From positions 2,790,001 to 2,854,000 of the forward strand of contig CP104793.1 in the NCBI GenBank assembly GCA_025916135.1: 64,000 bases of DNA. Reading direction: 5' to 3'. Both the position numbers and the translations under genes were made by a program. Source of the stretch: Rhodobacteraceae bacterium D3-12 (GTDB lineage: Bacteria; Pseudomonadota; Alphaproteobacteria; Rhodobacterales; Rhodobacteraceae). How positions within the stretch are numbered: the stretch's first letter is position 1; each line of letters starts with the position of its first letter. Below, in pieces: positions 46,210 through 55,588 of this stretch. Below the pieces are notes generated by a model, which was given only the letters and a program-made list of their open reading frames with translations, made no database searches and was not told where the DNA came from.

Positions 46210-46455
46210 CCAACGGCGGTTTTGCCTGCGCGTCCCAACATGGCACCAACATGGTATGGCCAGCCCGATAGACCTCCTGCACCTCGCACATCAAATCGGG
46301 GATCGATTCGAACGCGCCAAAACACGAGGGGCCGATCAAACCGTTTGTCGTTACGCTGTCGGCATACGCAAAAACCGGCTGACGCCGCGTGGCGGCTGAT
46401 GCCTCGGCGGTTTTTCCCTCTCAACCTCACCCAATCGCCATGATATACCCCCCTC

Positions 46456-47387
46456 ATGGCACGCGATCGCTCTCAATCGGATGATTTCACCGGCCCGCTC
46501 AAGCGGTTGCTGGGCGCGATCCTCGTCATCCTGCTCTTGGCGGTCTTTGTTGTCTGGCGGATCGATTCCCCGCGCGTCGAACGGTTTCGCGCCCATGTGG
46601 TCGATAATGTGCTGCCGGGGTTTGACTGGGCTATGGCCCCGGTCACCGGCGCGGTCAACCTGATCCGCGATTTCCAAAGCTATCAAAGCCTGCATGAACA
46701 GAACCAAGAGCTCAAACGCGAGCTTCAGAAGATGCGCAAATGGCAGGAAGCAGCCGTGCAGCTGCAACAGGAAAACGCCCGCCTGCTGGACCTCAACAAA
46801 GTCCGCCTCGATCCGCGCCTCACCTTTATCACCGGCGTTGTCTTGGCCGATAGCGGCTCGCCTTTCCGGCAATCGGTTGTGCTCAATATCGGGGCGCGTG
46901 ATGGCATCCTTGATGGCTGGGCCGCGATGGACGGGATCGGCCTTGTCGGGCGATCTCCGGCGTGGGCGAGAATACCTCGCGCGTCATCCTGCTCACCGAT
47001 GCGGCGTCGCGCATTCCCGTCACCATTCAGGCCTCGGGCCAACCCGGCCTCTTGGTCGGCGACAACACCCGCTCTCCGGCGATCGAGTTTGTTGAAAACC
47101 CCGATGCGGTGCGCCCCGGTGACCGGGTGGTAAGCTCGGGCGACGGCGGCGTCTTTCCCCCCGGCCTGCTGGTCGGGCAGATCGCGGTTGATCCCGGCGG
47201 GCGGATGCGCGTGCGCCTTGCGGCCGATTACGAGCGGCTCGAATTTCTGCGTGTGCTGCGCCACCACGGGCGCGAACGCATCCTTGACCCCGGCACGCTG
47301 ATCCTGCCCGACGAAGGCCTCCTGCCCGCGCCCACCGCACAGGCCCAGCCCGCCACCACCGCCAAACCCGGAGGCGCCGATGGATGA
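46456..47387 (+). pseudogene. mreC: Rod shape-determining protein MreC, frame broken near residue 165
   Basis: The first part (46456 to about 46950) is normal MreC: membrane helix LLGAILVILLLAVFVVW, coiled coil (ESLHEQNQELKRELQKMRKWQEAAVQLQQEN), then FITGVVLADSGSPFRQSVVL and DGIGLVGR. The second part resumes in another frame as ISGVGENTSRVILLTDAASR and runs to the stop at 47387, overlapping the mreD start by 8 bp. One extra G or C at 46950-46953 restores about 310 aa. Since mreB, mreD and rodA around it are intact and the sequence shows no other decay, I think the break is probably an assembly error rather than a lost gene. Confidence 0.88.
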
Positions 47388-47919
47388 CATCTCCCTCCTG
47401 CGCCTCTGGCTCATGCGGCTCAGCTTTGCCCTGCTGGTGATGGCGATCCTGTTCTTCGACCTGCTGCCGCTCGAAACCTCGCCGCGCCGCTGGGCGGGGC
47501 CGGACCTCGTGCTGGCCTTCGCCTTTGCATGGGCACTGCGCCGCCCCGAATACACGCCGCCGCTGATGGTCGCCGCACTGTTTCTGCTGGTCGATCTGAT
47601 GCTGGGCCGCCCGCCGGGGCTCTATGCCGCGCTGTCGCTCTTGGCGTTCAACAACCTTGCGGGCCGCGCGCTCACCATGCGTGACATGCCCTTCCCGGTC
47701 GAATGGGTCACCGTCGCGCTCGCCCTTGCGGGGGTGATCTTTGGTCACCAACTCCTGCTTGGGCTGTTCCTCGTTGATCCCCCCGCCTTTGCGCTGGTGC
47801 TCAGCCAACTCGCCATGACCGTGCTGACCTATCCGCTGGTCGCGGCCATCACCCGCTATGGCTTTGGCCTGCGCCCGGTTGGGCTGGGCGAAATCAACGC
47901 CCTCGGCCAACGACAGTAA
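47380..47919 (+). CDS. mreD: Rod shape-determining protein MreD
   Basis: 179 aa, five to six membrane helices (WLMRLSFALLVMAILFFDLL, DLVLAFAFAWALRRPEYTPP, ...LALAGVIFGHQLLLGLFLVD). The LGRPPGLYAALSLLAFNNLA segment is typical of alphaproteobacterial MreD. It helps anchor the elongasome in the inner membrane. The start overlaps the mreC stop by 8 bp. Confidence 0.88.
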   Translation: MDDISLLRLWLMRLSFALLVMAILFFDLLPLETSPRRWAGPDLVLAFAFAWALRRPEYTPPLMVAALFLLVDLMLGRPPGLYAALSLLAFNNLAGRALTMRDMPFPVEWVTVALALAGVIFGHQLLLGLFLVDPPAFALVLSQLAMTVLTYPLVAAITRYGFGLRPVGLGEINALGQRQ

Positions 47920-47939
47920 CGAAAGAGAGAGAGAGCCCC

Positions 47940-49891
47940 ATGCGCAGATCCCCCGCGACACCGCCGTCTCTCAGCGCCTCGTCACCCGGCGCGGCCTTCT
48001 GCTTGGCGGGATACAGGCCGCAACGCTCGGCGGGCTGGCCATGCGGATGCAGTTCCTTCAGGTCGAACAAGCCGATCAGTTCCGCTTCCTCGCCGAAGAA
48101 AACCGCATCTCGATCCGCCTGATCCCGCCGTCGCGCGGCGAGGTGTTTGACCGCACCGGCCGGCTGATCGCGCGCAATGTGCAATCCTATCGCATCACCA
48201 TGACCCGCGAAGAGGCCGGCGATGTCGACGCTGTGCTCACCCGCCTCTCGACCATCATCGACCTCGACCCAGAAGAGGTCGCCGCCGCCCGCGAGGAAAT
48301 GCGCAAACGCCGGGGCGACACCCGCGTCACCGTCGCCGACCGCATCACTTGGGAGGAACTCTCCCGCGTGGCCATCAACGGCCCCGCCCTGCCCGGCGTC
48401 ACCCCCGAAGTCGGCCTGTCGCGCACCTATCCGCTGGGGCCGGATTTCACCCATGTGGTCGGCTATGTCGGCCCCGTCTCCGACTATGACCTCTCCAAGA
48501 TCGACGACCCCGACCCGCTCCTGCGCCTGCCCCGCTTCCAGATCGGCAAAATCGGCATCGAAGCCCGTCAGGAAGAACTCCTGCGCGGCAAATCCGGCAT
48601 CAAACGGGTCGAGGTCAACGCCGCCGGGCGCGAAATGCGAGAGCTTGACCGGCAAGAGGGCGAAGCCGGATCGGATGTGCAGCTCACCATCGACCACATG
48701 CTGCAAAACTACGTGCAGGCCCGCCTCGGCGACGAAAGCGCCGCCGCCGTGGTGATCGACACCCAAACCGGCGACCTACTCGCCGTTGCCTCGTCGCCGA
48801 CGTTTGACCCGAACCTCTTCGTCAACGGCATTTCCACCAAAGATTACAAAGCTTTGCTTGAAAACAACCACCGCCCGCTGGTGGCCAAATCGGTTCAGGG
48901 GCTCTATCCCCCCGGCTCGACCTTCAAAATGGTCACCGCCCTTGCGGCGCTCGAAAATGACATCATCGACCAGAAAACGACCTTTAACTGCAAAGGCGTG
49001 CTCGAAGTCCACTCCAGCCGCTTTCACTGCTGGAAACGCGCCGGACATGGCAACGTCGACCTCGCCCGCTCCCTGCGCGAAAGCTGCGATGTGTTCTATT
49101 ACGAACTCGCCCTGCAAACCGGGATCGAGAATATCTCGGCCATGGCCCGCCGCCTTGGCATAGGCGAAAAATACGACATCCCCATGTCCTCGGTCGCCTC
49201 CGGCGTCGCCCCGACAAAGGCATGGAAGAAACGCTCCAAAGGCGAAGACTGGGTGATCGGCGATAGCGTCAACGCCTCCATCGGCCAAGGGTTCGTGCTG
49301 GCCTCGCCGCTGCAACTCGCCGTGATGACGGCCCGCCTCGCAACCGGTCGCGATGTCAAACCGCGGCTGATCCGCTCGGTCGACGGGGTCGAAACGCCCT
49401 CGCGCGGCGGCGACAGCCTCGGCATCAACGAAAACCACCTGCGCGCGATCCGCAAAGCGATGTTCGAGGTGTCAAACAACCGCCGTGGCACCGCCTATGG
49501 CTCTCGCATCACCGCCGAAGGCTTCCGCATGGCGGGCAAAACCGGCACCTCACAGGTCCGCCGCATCACCGCCGCCGAACGGCGCGCCGGGGTCACCCGC
49601 AACCGCGACCTCCCGTGGGAGCGCCGCGACCACGCGCTCTTTGTCGATTTCGCACCGTTTGATAACCCGCGCATCGCCGTGGCGGTGGTGGTCGAACACG
49701 GCGGCGGCGGCTCAACCACCGCCGCACCGATCGCGCGCGACATCACGCTACAGGCGCTCTACGGCGAAGACCCGCCGCTCGCCGCCTACCCCTCCAAGGA
49801 TCGCGGCCGCATCCGCGCCCAGCAAGAGCGCCTGCGCGCCATGCGCCCCCCGCCGAAGACAAACGCCCGGGCCGCGCATGAGCTATCTTGA
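47940..49891 (+). CDS. mrdA: Penicillin-binding protein 2, frame broken near residue 5
   Basis: GAAAGAGAGAGAG precedes the ATG at 47940, which opens MRRSP and then leaves the family frame; RDTAVSQRLVTRRGLLLGGI continues one frame over. A sixth C in the five-C run at 47950-47954 restores about 651 aa. Class B PBP: membrane anchor (RRGLLLGGIQAATLGGLAM), dimer domain with RGEVFDRTGRLIARN, transpeptidase motifs SVQGLYPPGSTFK (Ser of SxxK), SNN-type and MAGKTGTSQ (KTG). Cross-links side-wall peptidoglycan with RodA, whose gene overlaps by 14 bp. Confidence 0.93.
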
Positions 49892-51017
49892 GTCCAACGT
49901 CCAATACGTCCCCACCGGGCCGCGCAAGGTGTTCTTCCTCAACTGGCCGGTGGCTCTGCTGCTGATCGCCGTGGCCTGCCTTGGCTTCCTCATGCTCTAC
50001 TCGGTGGCGGGCGGCTCGTTTTCGCCTTGGGCCGAACCGCAAATGAAACGCTTCGGCGCCGGATTCGTGCTGATGATCTTCATTGCGATGATCCCGATCT
50101 GGTTCTGGCGCAACGTGGCGCTGGTCGGCTACCTCGCCACCATCGCGCTCTTGGTCCTCGTCGCCGTGATCGGCGATCAGGGCGGCGGCGCACAACGCTG
50201 GGTCGATCTCGGCTTTATGCGCCTGCAACCCTCCGAGCTGATGAAAATCACACTCGTGATGCTGCTCGCGGCCTATTACGACTGGCTGCCAATGAACAAG
50301 GTCTCGCACCCGCTCTGGGTCGCCCTGCCGGTGGCGCTGATCCTGATCCCGACAGCACTGGTCATCCGTCAACCCGACCTCGGCACCTCGCTTCTGCTGG
50401 TGATGGGCGGCGGCGCGGTGATGTTCATCGCGGGCGTCCACTGGCTCTACTTCGCCGCCGTGATCAGCGCGGGCGCAGGCCTCGTCACCGCCGTCTTCCA
50501 ATCGCGCGGCACGCCGTGGCAGCTGCTGAATGACTACCAATACCGCCGCATCGACACCTTCCTCGATCCCGCCGCCGACCCGCTTGGCGCGGGCTATCAC
50601 ATCACCCAATCCAAAATCGCCCTCGGCTCCGGCGGCTGGACAGGGCGCGGCTTCATGCAAGGCACCCAATCCCGCCTCAACTTCCTGCCCGAAAAACACA
50701 CCGATTTCATCTTTACCACTTTGGCTGAGGAATTCGGCTTCCTCGGCGCCGTCTCCTTGCTCGGGCTCTATGCGCTGATCATCTTCTTTTGCATCGCTTC
50801 GGCGCTCTCCAACGCCAACCGCTTCGCCGCCCTCTTGACCCTTGGCATCGCCACGACATTCTTCCTCTTTTTCGCGGTGAACATGTCGATGGTCATGGGC
50901 CTCATCCCCGTGGTCGGCGTCCCCCTGCCCTTGGTTAGCTACGGCGGCTCCGCCATGCTCGTCCTCATGCTCGCCTTCGGCCTCGTCCAATCCGCGCACG
51001 TCCACAAACCCCGCTAA
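49878..51017 (+). CDS. rodA: Rod shape-determining protein RodA
   Basis: 379 aa from the ATG at 49878, overlapping the PBP2 gene by 14 bp. SEDS glycosyltransferase with ten membrane helices: GGAQRWVDLGFMRLQPSELMKITLV, GGWTGRGFMQGTQSRLNFLPEKHTDFIFTTLAEE, and VVGVPLPLVSYGGSAML. It polymerises lipid II for side-wall growth with PBP2. The end of the mre block; a family A repeat array begins 13 bp after the stop. Confidence 0.95.
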   Translation: MSYLESNVQYVPTGPRKVFFLNWPVALLLIAVACLGFLMLYSVAGGSFSPWAEPQMKRFGAGFVLMIFIAMIPIWFWRNVALVGYLATIALLVLVAVIGDQGGGAQRWVDLGFMRLQPSELMKITLVMLLAAYYDWLPMNKVSHPLWVALPVALILIPTALVIRQPDLGTSLLLVMGGGAVMFIAGVHWLYFAAVISAGAGLVTAVFQSRGTPWQLLNDYQYRRIDTFLDPAADPLGAGYHITQSKIALGSGGWTGRGFMQGTQSRLNFLPEKHTDFIFTTLAEEFGFLGAVSLLGLYALIIFFCIASALSNANRFAALLTLGIATTFFLFFAVNMSMVMGLIPVVGVPLPLVSYGGSAMLVLMLAFGLVQSAHVHKPR

Positions 51018-51030
51018 CCACACCCATTGC

Positions 51031-51220
51031 TTCATCTGACTGAAAATGTCCCGGGGGGTATGGGGGGCTGGCCCCCCACTTTTAACTGCGGGTTGGGGGC
51101 TGGCCCCCCAATTAAAAACAGCGGTGTGGGGGGCTGACCGCAACCTTATTGCGGTGTGGGGGGCCAGCACCCCACCTTTGCCACCGGCGTGGCGAACTAC
51201 CCCCCACTCAATGCCGCCCC
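51031..51220 (+). repeat. Family A intergenic repeat, copy 5, with five tandem units
   Basis: Head TTCATCTGACTGAAAATGTC then CCGGGGGG, followed by five units of about 33 bp, the first with TGGGGGGCTGGCCCCCCA, the later ones decayed. It takes up the first half of the 410-bp gap after rodA. The second half (51221-51428) has no gene pattern; CATTAACCAT occurs twice in it (about 51225 and 51352). Confidence 0.82.
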
Positions 51221-51428
51221 CCACGCATTAACCATTTCCCACCCGCCCAATTGCCGCACTGCGGCGGTGCACGCATGTCAGCCGGACGTCAGCCGAAGAT
51301 CACCCCCCGGCAATCGCCGCGCCGCAGCACCGTTAACCCACCAAACCGCTGCATTAACCATCGCCTTGCAAATCCCCGCGCAAGACCGCACCTTGCCACC
51401 AAATCCACCCTCACACGCAAGGCGCACC

Positions 51429-52360
51429 ATGCCCACCAACATCCTCTTTGCCGCCACCAACAGCCGCTGGACCGAATATGAAACCCCGCTGCGCAACGCG
51501 CTCGACGACCTCGGGCTCGGCTATTCTCTCGCCACCGATTTCCCACCAGCCGAGGTCGACTATATCGTCTATGCCCCCAACTCCCCGCTTCAGGATTTCA
51601 CCCCCTACACGCGGGCCAAAGCGGTGCTCAATCTCTGGGCCGGCGTCGAAAGCGTGACCCACAATGAAACCCTCAAAATCCCGCTCGCCCGCATGGTCGG
51701 CGGCGGCCTGACCGAAGGCATGGTGGAATGGGTCACCGGCCACACCCTGCGCTATCACCTCGGCATGGACAGCCACATCGTGAACCCGGACAAGACATGG
51801 GACCACTCCGCGCCCCCTTGGCACGCGATCGCCCCGTCACCATCCTTGGGCTTGGTGAATTGGGCCTCGCCTGCGCCCGGTCGCTCGCCGCACTTGGCTT
51901 CCCGGTAACCGGCTGGTCGCGCTCGGAAAAAACTGTTCCCGGCATCACCACCCGCCACGGCGAACAGGGCCTGAAAGAGGCCCTTAACGGCGCGCAAATC
52001 GTGGTCCTTCTTTTGCCCAATACGCCCGCGACCGCGAATGTGATCAACGCCGAAAGCCTCGCTCTCACCGCCCCCGGCGCGTTCCTGATCAATCCGGGGC
52101 GTGGCACGTTGATCGACGATGATGCGCTGCTCGCCGCGCTCGATACCGGGCAAATCGCCCATGCCACGCTTGACGTTTTCCGTGTCGAGCCTTTGCCCGC
52201 CGATCATCCCTATTGGGACCACCCGCGCGTCACAGTGACCCCGCATATCGCCTCGGACACCCGCGCGCCTTTGGCCGCGCATGTCATCGCTGAAAACATC
52301 CGCCGGGGCGAGGCGGGCGAACCCTTCCTCCACCTCGTCGACCGGTCTGCCGGATATTAA
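51429..52360 (+). pseudogene. Glyoxylate/hydroxypyruvate reductase A-like dehydrogenase, frame broken near residue 130
   Basis: The ATG at 51429 opens MPTNILFAATNSRWTEYETP with the N-terminal substrate domain up to PDKTWDHSAPP; LARDRPVTILGLGELGLACA (NAD(P)-binding GxGxxG) continues one frame over to the stop at 52360. One more C in the five-C run at 51813-51817 gives about 310 aa of uninterrupted GhrA-like protein, with NPGRGTLIDDDALLAALDTG, DVFRVEPLP and the catalytic His in VTPHIASDTR. As the rest is intact, an assembly error is more likely than decay. Reduces glyoxylate or hydroxypyruvate. Confidence 0.85.
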
Positions 52361-52585
52361 ACCTATCTCCGTGCGCCTCAGTATATCTCGGGGCGTCGCG
52401 GCCCGACATCACAGAAACAGCCCCCGGCCCGACCCTGCTCAGCAGCCGTCGGGCTGGCCCCTGCCCGCGACTCGCATCGCGGCGTTAACCAATTCCGCAC
52501 AAAGTGGCGCTACCCTAAGGGTCACAGAGGCATTCCGCAGCGCAGCATCACCAAGCCAGCCACCATGGCGCCGCCATCACACCTG

Positions 52586-53392
52586 TTAAGACTTATTTGA
52601 GCTTCGGAGGCCGCGCCGGCCCCTCCCCGGTGCCGACCCCGGTATCTGAACCTGTTCTGGCGGCTCGGGCGCGGGGTCGGGCACGTCAAACCACCGCCCG
52701 GCGGCACGCATCTCGGCCTCTCGTGCGCCACCCCCGGAAAAAAACGCAATATCAAAGCCTTCGCCGCCCATACCGGCGAATACCTGCGCCTCGGCCATGG
52801 CCTTGGCCAGCGGCGCCTCCGCCTCCGGCGCGGCATCAAAAATCCCAAGGATATGCCCCTCGCGCCCGTCCGCGAAGCGTGCAGCCACCATCGCAGCCCC
52901 CGCCGCGACCCCCGGCATCGCCGCCAGCCGCGTTTCCACCGCGATCATCACCGGCTCGGCCAACACCGGCGGCGCAAACCCCGTCGCCACCGCCCCCTCC
53001 GCCGCTTCGGGCGCCGGTGCCAAAGTCTCGGCCAGCCAATCCACCGCTTCAGCAGGCAGCAGGATCGACGAAGGCGCCACATCCACGTTCACCCCCAGCC
53101 CGATGCCCTGCCCCGCCAGCATCCCGGCCAAGGCCCGCCCCGACAAGGCGGCATAGGGCGCAGCCTTGCCGACAAAATCCGCCAACCGTTCTTCCGCGTC
53201 GAAAACCAACACGTAAGAGCCTGCATCAAAAGAGAAAACCTCCGGGCTAATGCTCTCGCCCTCCGCCTCGGTGCTCAGCAACAGGAACAGCTCGCAATCC
53301 GCCAGCGCCCGGTAAAATCCCAACCGCGCCGCCTCAACCTCGGGGGCCGCGTCCATCGCCGCATGTGCCCTGTCCAATGCCGTTTCGCTCAT
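52586..53392 (-). CDS. SseB family protein
   Basis: 268 aa from the ATG at 53392, which overlaps the uracil-DNA glycosylase stop by 4 bp. The N-terminal SseB domain is seen in YRALADCELFLLLSTEAEGE and VLVFDAEERLADFVG; a second, more variable copy follows a Pro/Ala-rich linker. The tail in this frame (QVQIPGSAPGRGRRGLRSSN) is unlike the family; one extra C near 52653 would change it to GSDTGVGTGEGPARPPKLK, a much more typical end, with the stop at 52593. Role of SseB in serine sensitivity is poorly known. Confidence 0.82.
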   Translation of the reverse strand: MSETALDRAHAAMDAAPEVEAARLGFYRALADCELFLLLSTEAEGESISPEVFSFDAGSYVLVFDAEERLADFVGKAAPYAALSGRALAGMLAGQGIGLGVNVDVAPSSILLPAEAVDWLAETLAPAPEAAEGAVATGFAPPVLAEPVMIAVETRLAAMPGVAAGAAMVAARFADGREGHILGIFDAAPEAEAPLAKAMAEAQVFAGMGGEGFDIAFFSGGGAREAEMRAAGRWFDVPDPAPEPPEQVQIPGSAPGRGRRGLRSSNKS

Positions 53393-53976
53393 TTCTCCAA
53401 CGCCTCTCTCACCGCCGCGCGCAGGGCGGGCAAAACCTCTTCCCCGAACCACGGGTGCTTCTTTAACCATGCGGTATTGCGCCAAGACGGATGCGGCAAG
53501 GGGAAAACCCCCGGCGCATGTTTGCGCCACGCCGCAACCGTCTCTGTCACTCCGGTTTTCACCCCCAGATGCCAGCGATGCGCATAGCCCCCCACCAGCA
53601 GCGTCAGCCGCATTTCAGGCAGCCCCGCCATCACCCGCGCATGCCACGTCTCGGCACAGCGTTTCGGCGGCGGCAAATCGGACCCTTTGGAATCATAGCC
53701 CGGAAAGCAGAACGCCATGGGAACGATTGCGAAACGATTTCGATCATAAAATGTCTCGCGATCGACCCCCAGCCAGTCGCGCAGCCGATCCCCCGACGGG
53801 TCATCAAACGGCACGCCGCTCTCATGCACCCGCGCGCCGGGGGCCTGCCCGGCGATCAAAACCCGCGCGCGCGGCGAAAACCACGCCACCGGGCGCGGCT
53901 CATGGGCCGTTTTCGTGGCCGCAAACTGCTCGGCGCACAAGCGACACGCGCGGATCTCATGGCTTAACTCGTCCAT
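53389..53976 (-). CDS. Uracil-DNA glycosylase family protein
   Basis: 195 aa. N-terminal IRACRLCAEQF (CxxC), VLIAGQAPGARVHESGVPFDDPSGDRLRDWL in the place of the GxxPG water-activating loop, and the C-terminal HPSWRNTAWLKKHPWF leading loop. Only two Cys of the 4Fe-4S ligands of families 4 and 5 are seen, so an intact cluster is doubtful. It likely removes uracil or other damaged bases, or is an uncharacterised branch. Confidence 0.88.
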   Translation of the reverse strand: MDELSHEIRACRLCAEQFAATKTAHEPRPVAWFSPRARVLIAGQAPGARVHESGVPFDDPSGDRLRDWLGVDRETFYDRNRFAIVPMAFCFPGYDSKGSDLPPPKRCAETWHARVMAGLPEMRLTLLVGGYAHRWHLGVKTGVTETVAAWRKHAPGVFPLPHPSWRNTAWLKKHPWFGEEVLPALRAAVREALEK

Positions 53977-54014
53977 CGCGCCACCCTAGCGCGCCCCCCG
54001 GCAAAACCCAATAG

Positions 54015-54070
54015 TTCGATAAAAGTCGAAATAACGCTCGACAGATGTCAATTGCTTCGATATTTCTAGA
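54015..54070. promoter_or_regulatory. Probable ArsR operator region
   Basis: Two related imperfect dyads precede the arsR start: TTCGATAAAAGTCGAA (54015-54030) and TTCGATATTTCTAGAA (54056-54071). Both start TTCGATA and end GAA, 41 bp apart (four helical turns). ArsR proteins bind such AT-rich dyads and repress their own operon. Confidence 0.5.
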
Positions 54071-54073
54071 ATC

Positions 54074-54442
54074 ATGAAACAGTCTGACATCACCCCCGAC
54101 GCCGATCTCGACCTCGTTCGTGCCGCCTCTACCTTTGCCGCACTCGGGTCCGAGCAACGCCTGACCGTCATGCGCACCTTGGTGCGCGCCGGCCCCGAAG
54201 GTCTCACCATCGGAGAGCTTGGCGCGCGCGCCGGCGTCACCGGCTCAACCCTGACCCATCACATGAAAACCCTGTCACAGGCCGGATTGGTCATCCAGAA
54301 ACGCCAAGGCCGACAGATCATCTGCGCCGCCATCTCCTATGGTGATTTGCGCCACCTCTCCGAATTCCTCTTGCGCGAATGCTGTGCCGATGCGCCCGGT
54401 TCGCTCGACCTCCCCGATGAAAAAGGCCACCACCATGACTGA
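54074..54442 (+). CDS. ArsR family transcriptional regulator
   Basis: 122 aa. Winged helix: ASTFAALGSEQRLTVMRTLVRAGPEGLTIGELGARAGVTGSTLTHHMKTLSQAGLVIQKRQGRQIICA. Cysteines occur only at the C-terminal end (LLRECCADAPG), where a thiol metal or arsenic site could form. It overlaps the permease gene by 8 bp and should repress it. Confidence 0.9.
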   Translation: MKQSDITPDADLDLVRAASTFAALGSEQRLTVMRTLVRAGPEGLTIGELGARAGVTGSTLTHHMKTLSQAGLVIQKRQGRQIICAAISYGDLRHLSEFLLRECCADAPGSLDLPDEKGHHHD

Positions 54443-55541
54443 TATTCCTCATTCTCCCCAGCGGTTTAGCTGGAAGAACATCGACAAGGCATGGCTCGCC
54501 CTCGGTGTCATCCTCACGCTTGTCGCGCTGCTCGACTGGCCGCAATTCATGCCCACCGTGACCTTCGCGATCGAAGCGTTGGGCCGCACCGCGCCCTTCA
54601 TCCTCTTCGCCGTGCTTGCCGTCGCCTATATGAAAGCCACCGGCGCGGAAAACCTCCTCGCCAAGGCGTTCGAGGGGCGCGAAACCCGGATGATCGTCAT
54701 GGCCGCGCTGCTCGGCGGGCTCTCGCCCTTCTGCTCATGTCAGGTCATTCCCTTCATCGCCGCGCTGCTGGCGATGGGCGTGCCGCTCTCGGCGGTTATG
54801 GCCTTCTGGCTGGCCTCGCCGCTGATGGATCCAGCGATGTTTTCGATCACCTCGGGCACGCTCGGCGTTGAATTCGCAACCGCCAAAACCATTGCGGCCG
54901 TTGGTGTCGGCGTGCTCGGTGGCTTTGGCACCATGCTGCTCAAAGCCTCGCCGGTCTTTTCCGATCCGCTGCGCGCCAAGCCTCAGGTCGGCGGCTGCTG
55001 CGGCGTGCAAAAGCCCTTCTCGGACAAACCCCACTGGCGCTTCTGGGACGACGCAGACCGCCGCACGGTTTTCCGCGATAACTTCATCGAAAACGGCGTC
55101 TTCCTGCTGAAATGGCTGCTGCTCGCCTATGTGCTGGAAAGCCTGATGATCCATTACGTGCCCGCCGACATGATCGCCGGTGTGCTGGGCGGAACCGGTG
55201 TGCAACCCATCCTTGTCGGCGCCCTTGTCGGTGCTCCGGCCTATCTCAACGGCTATGCCGCCGTGCCGCTGGTTGATGCTCTGCTCGAACAGGGCATGGC
55301 CCCCGGTGCCGCCATGTCCTTCATGGTCGCTGGCGGGGTAAGCTGCATTCCCGCCGCCGTCGCGGTCTGGGCACTGGTTAAACCGCGCGTCTTTGTCGCC
55401 TATATCGGCTACGCCATCCTCGGTGCGATGATCGCCGGCCTCGCCTGGGGTGCTTGGGTCTGGGGTCCTTACCCTCCCGCCCCGACGATCACCAAAAACA
55501 AAAGCGCCGCCTCACATTGGGGCGGCGCTTTGCCTTTTTGA
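54435..55541 (+). CDS. ArsP-like permease (UPF0718)
   Basis: 368 aa from the ATG at 54435. About eight to ten membrane helices. The family motif LSPFCSCQVIPFIAALLAMGVPLS in helix 3 and ASPLMDPAMFSITSG are clear; a loop CCGVQKPF adds two cysteines. ArsP-type permeases export trivalent organoarsenicals, and close relatives export Cu or Zn; the ArsR partner and thiols fit a metal(loid) efflux pair. The last codons (KSAASHWGGALPF) overlap a terminator hairpin. Confidence 0.85.
   Translation: MTDIPHSPQRFSWKNIDKAWLALGVILTLVALLDWPQFMPTVTFAIEALGRTAPFILFAVLAVAYMKATGAENLLAKAFEGRETRMIVMAALLGGLSPFCSCQVIPFIAALLAMGVPLSAVMAFWLASPLMDPAMFSITSGTLGVEFATAKTIAAVGVGVLGGFGTMLLKASPVFSDPLRAKPQVGGCCGVQKPFSDKPHWRFWDDADRRTVFRDNFIENGVFLLKWLLLAYVLESLMIHYVPADMIAGVLGGTGVQPILVGALVGAPAYLNGYAAVPLVDALLEQGMAPGAAMSFMVAGGVSCIPAAVAVWALVKPRVFVAYIGYAILGAMIAGLAWGAWVWGPYPPAPTITKNKSAASHWGGALPF
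55501..55539. terminator. Intrinsic terminator inside the last codons of the permease gene
   Basis: AAAGCGCCGCC (55501-55511), loop of nine, GGCGGCGCTTT (55521-55531), then TTTTT (55535-55539). It has 11 perfect pairs and a T-run on the plus strand, and A-rich sequence before it makes it usable from the convergent antiporter operon as well. It overlaps the permease reading frame, whose stop is at 55539-55541. Confidence 0.85.
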
Positions 55542-55588
55542 TAGATCACCTTGGCGCAACCATCAGCGCCAAGAGCCGCCGCAAAACC

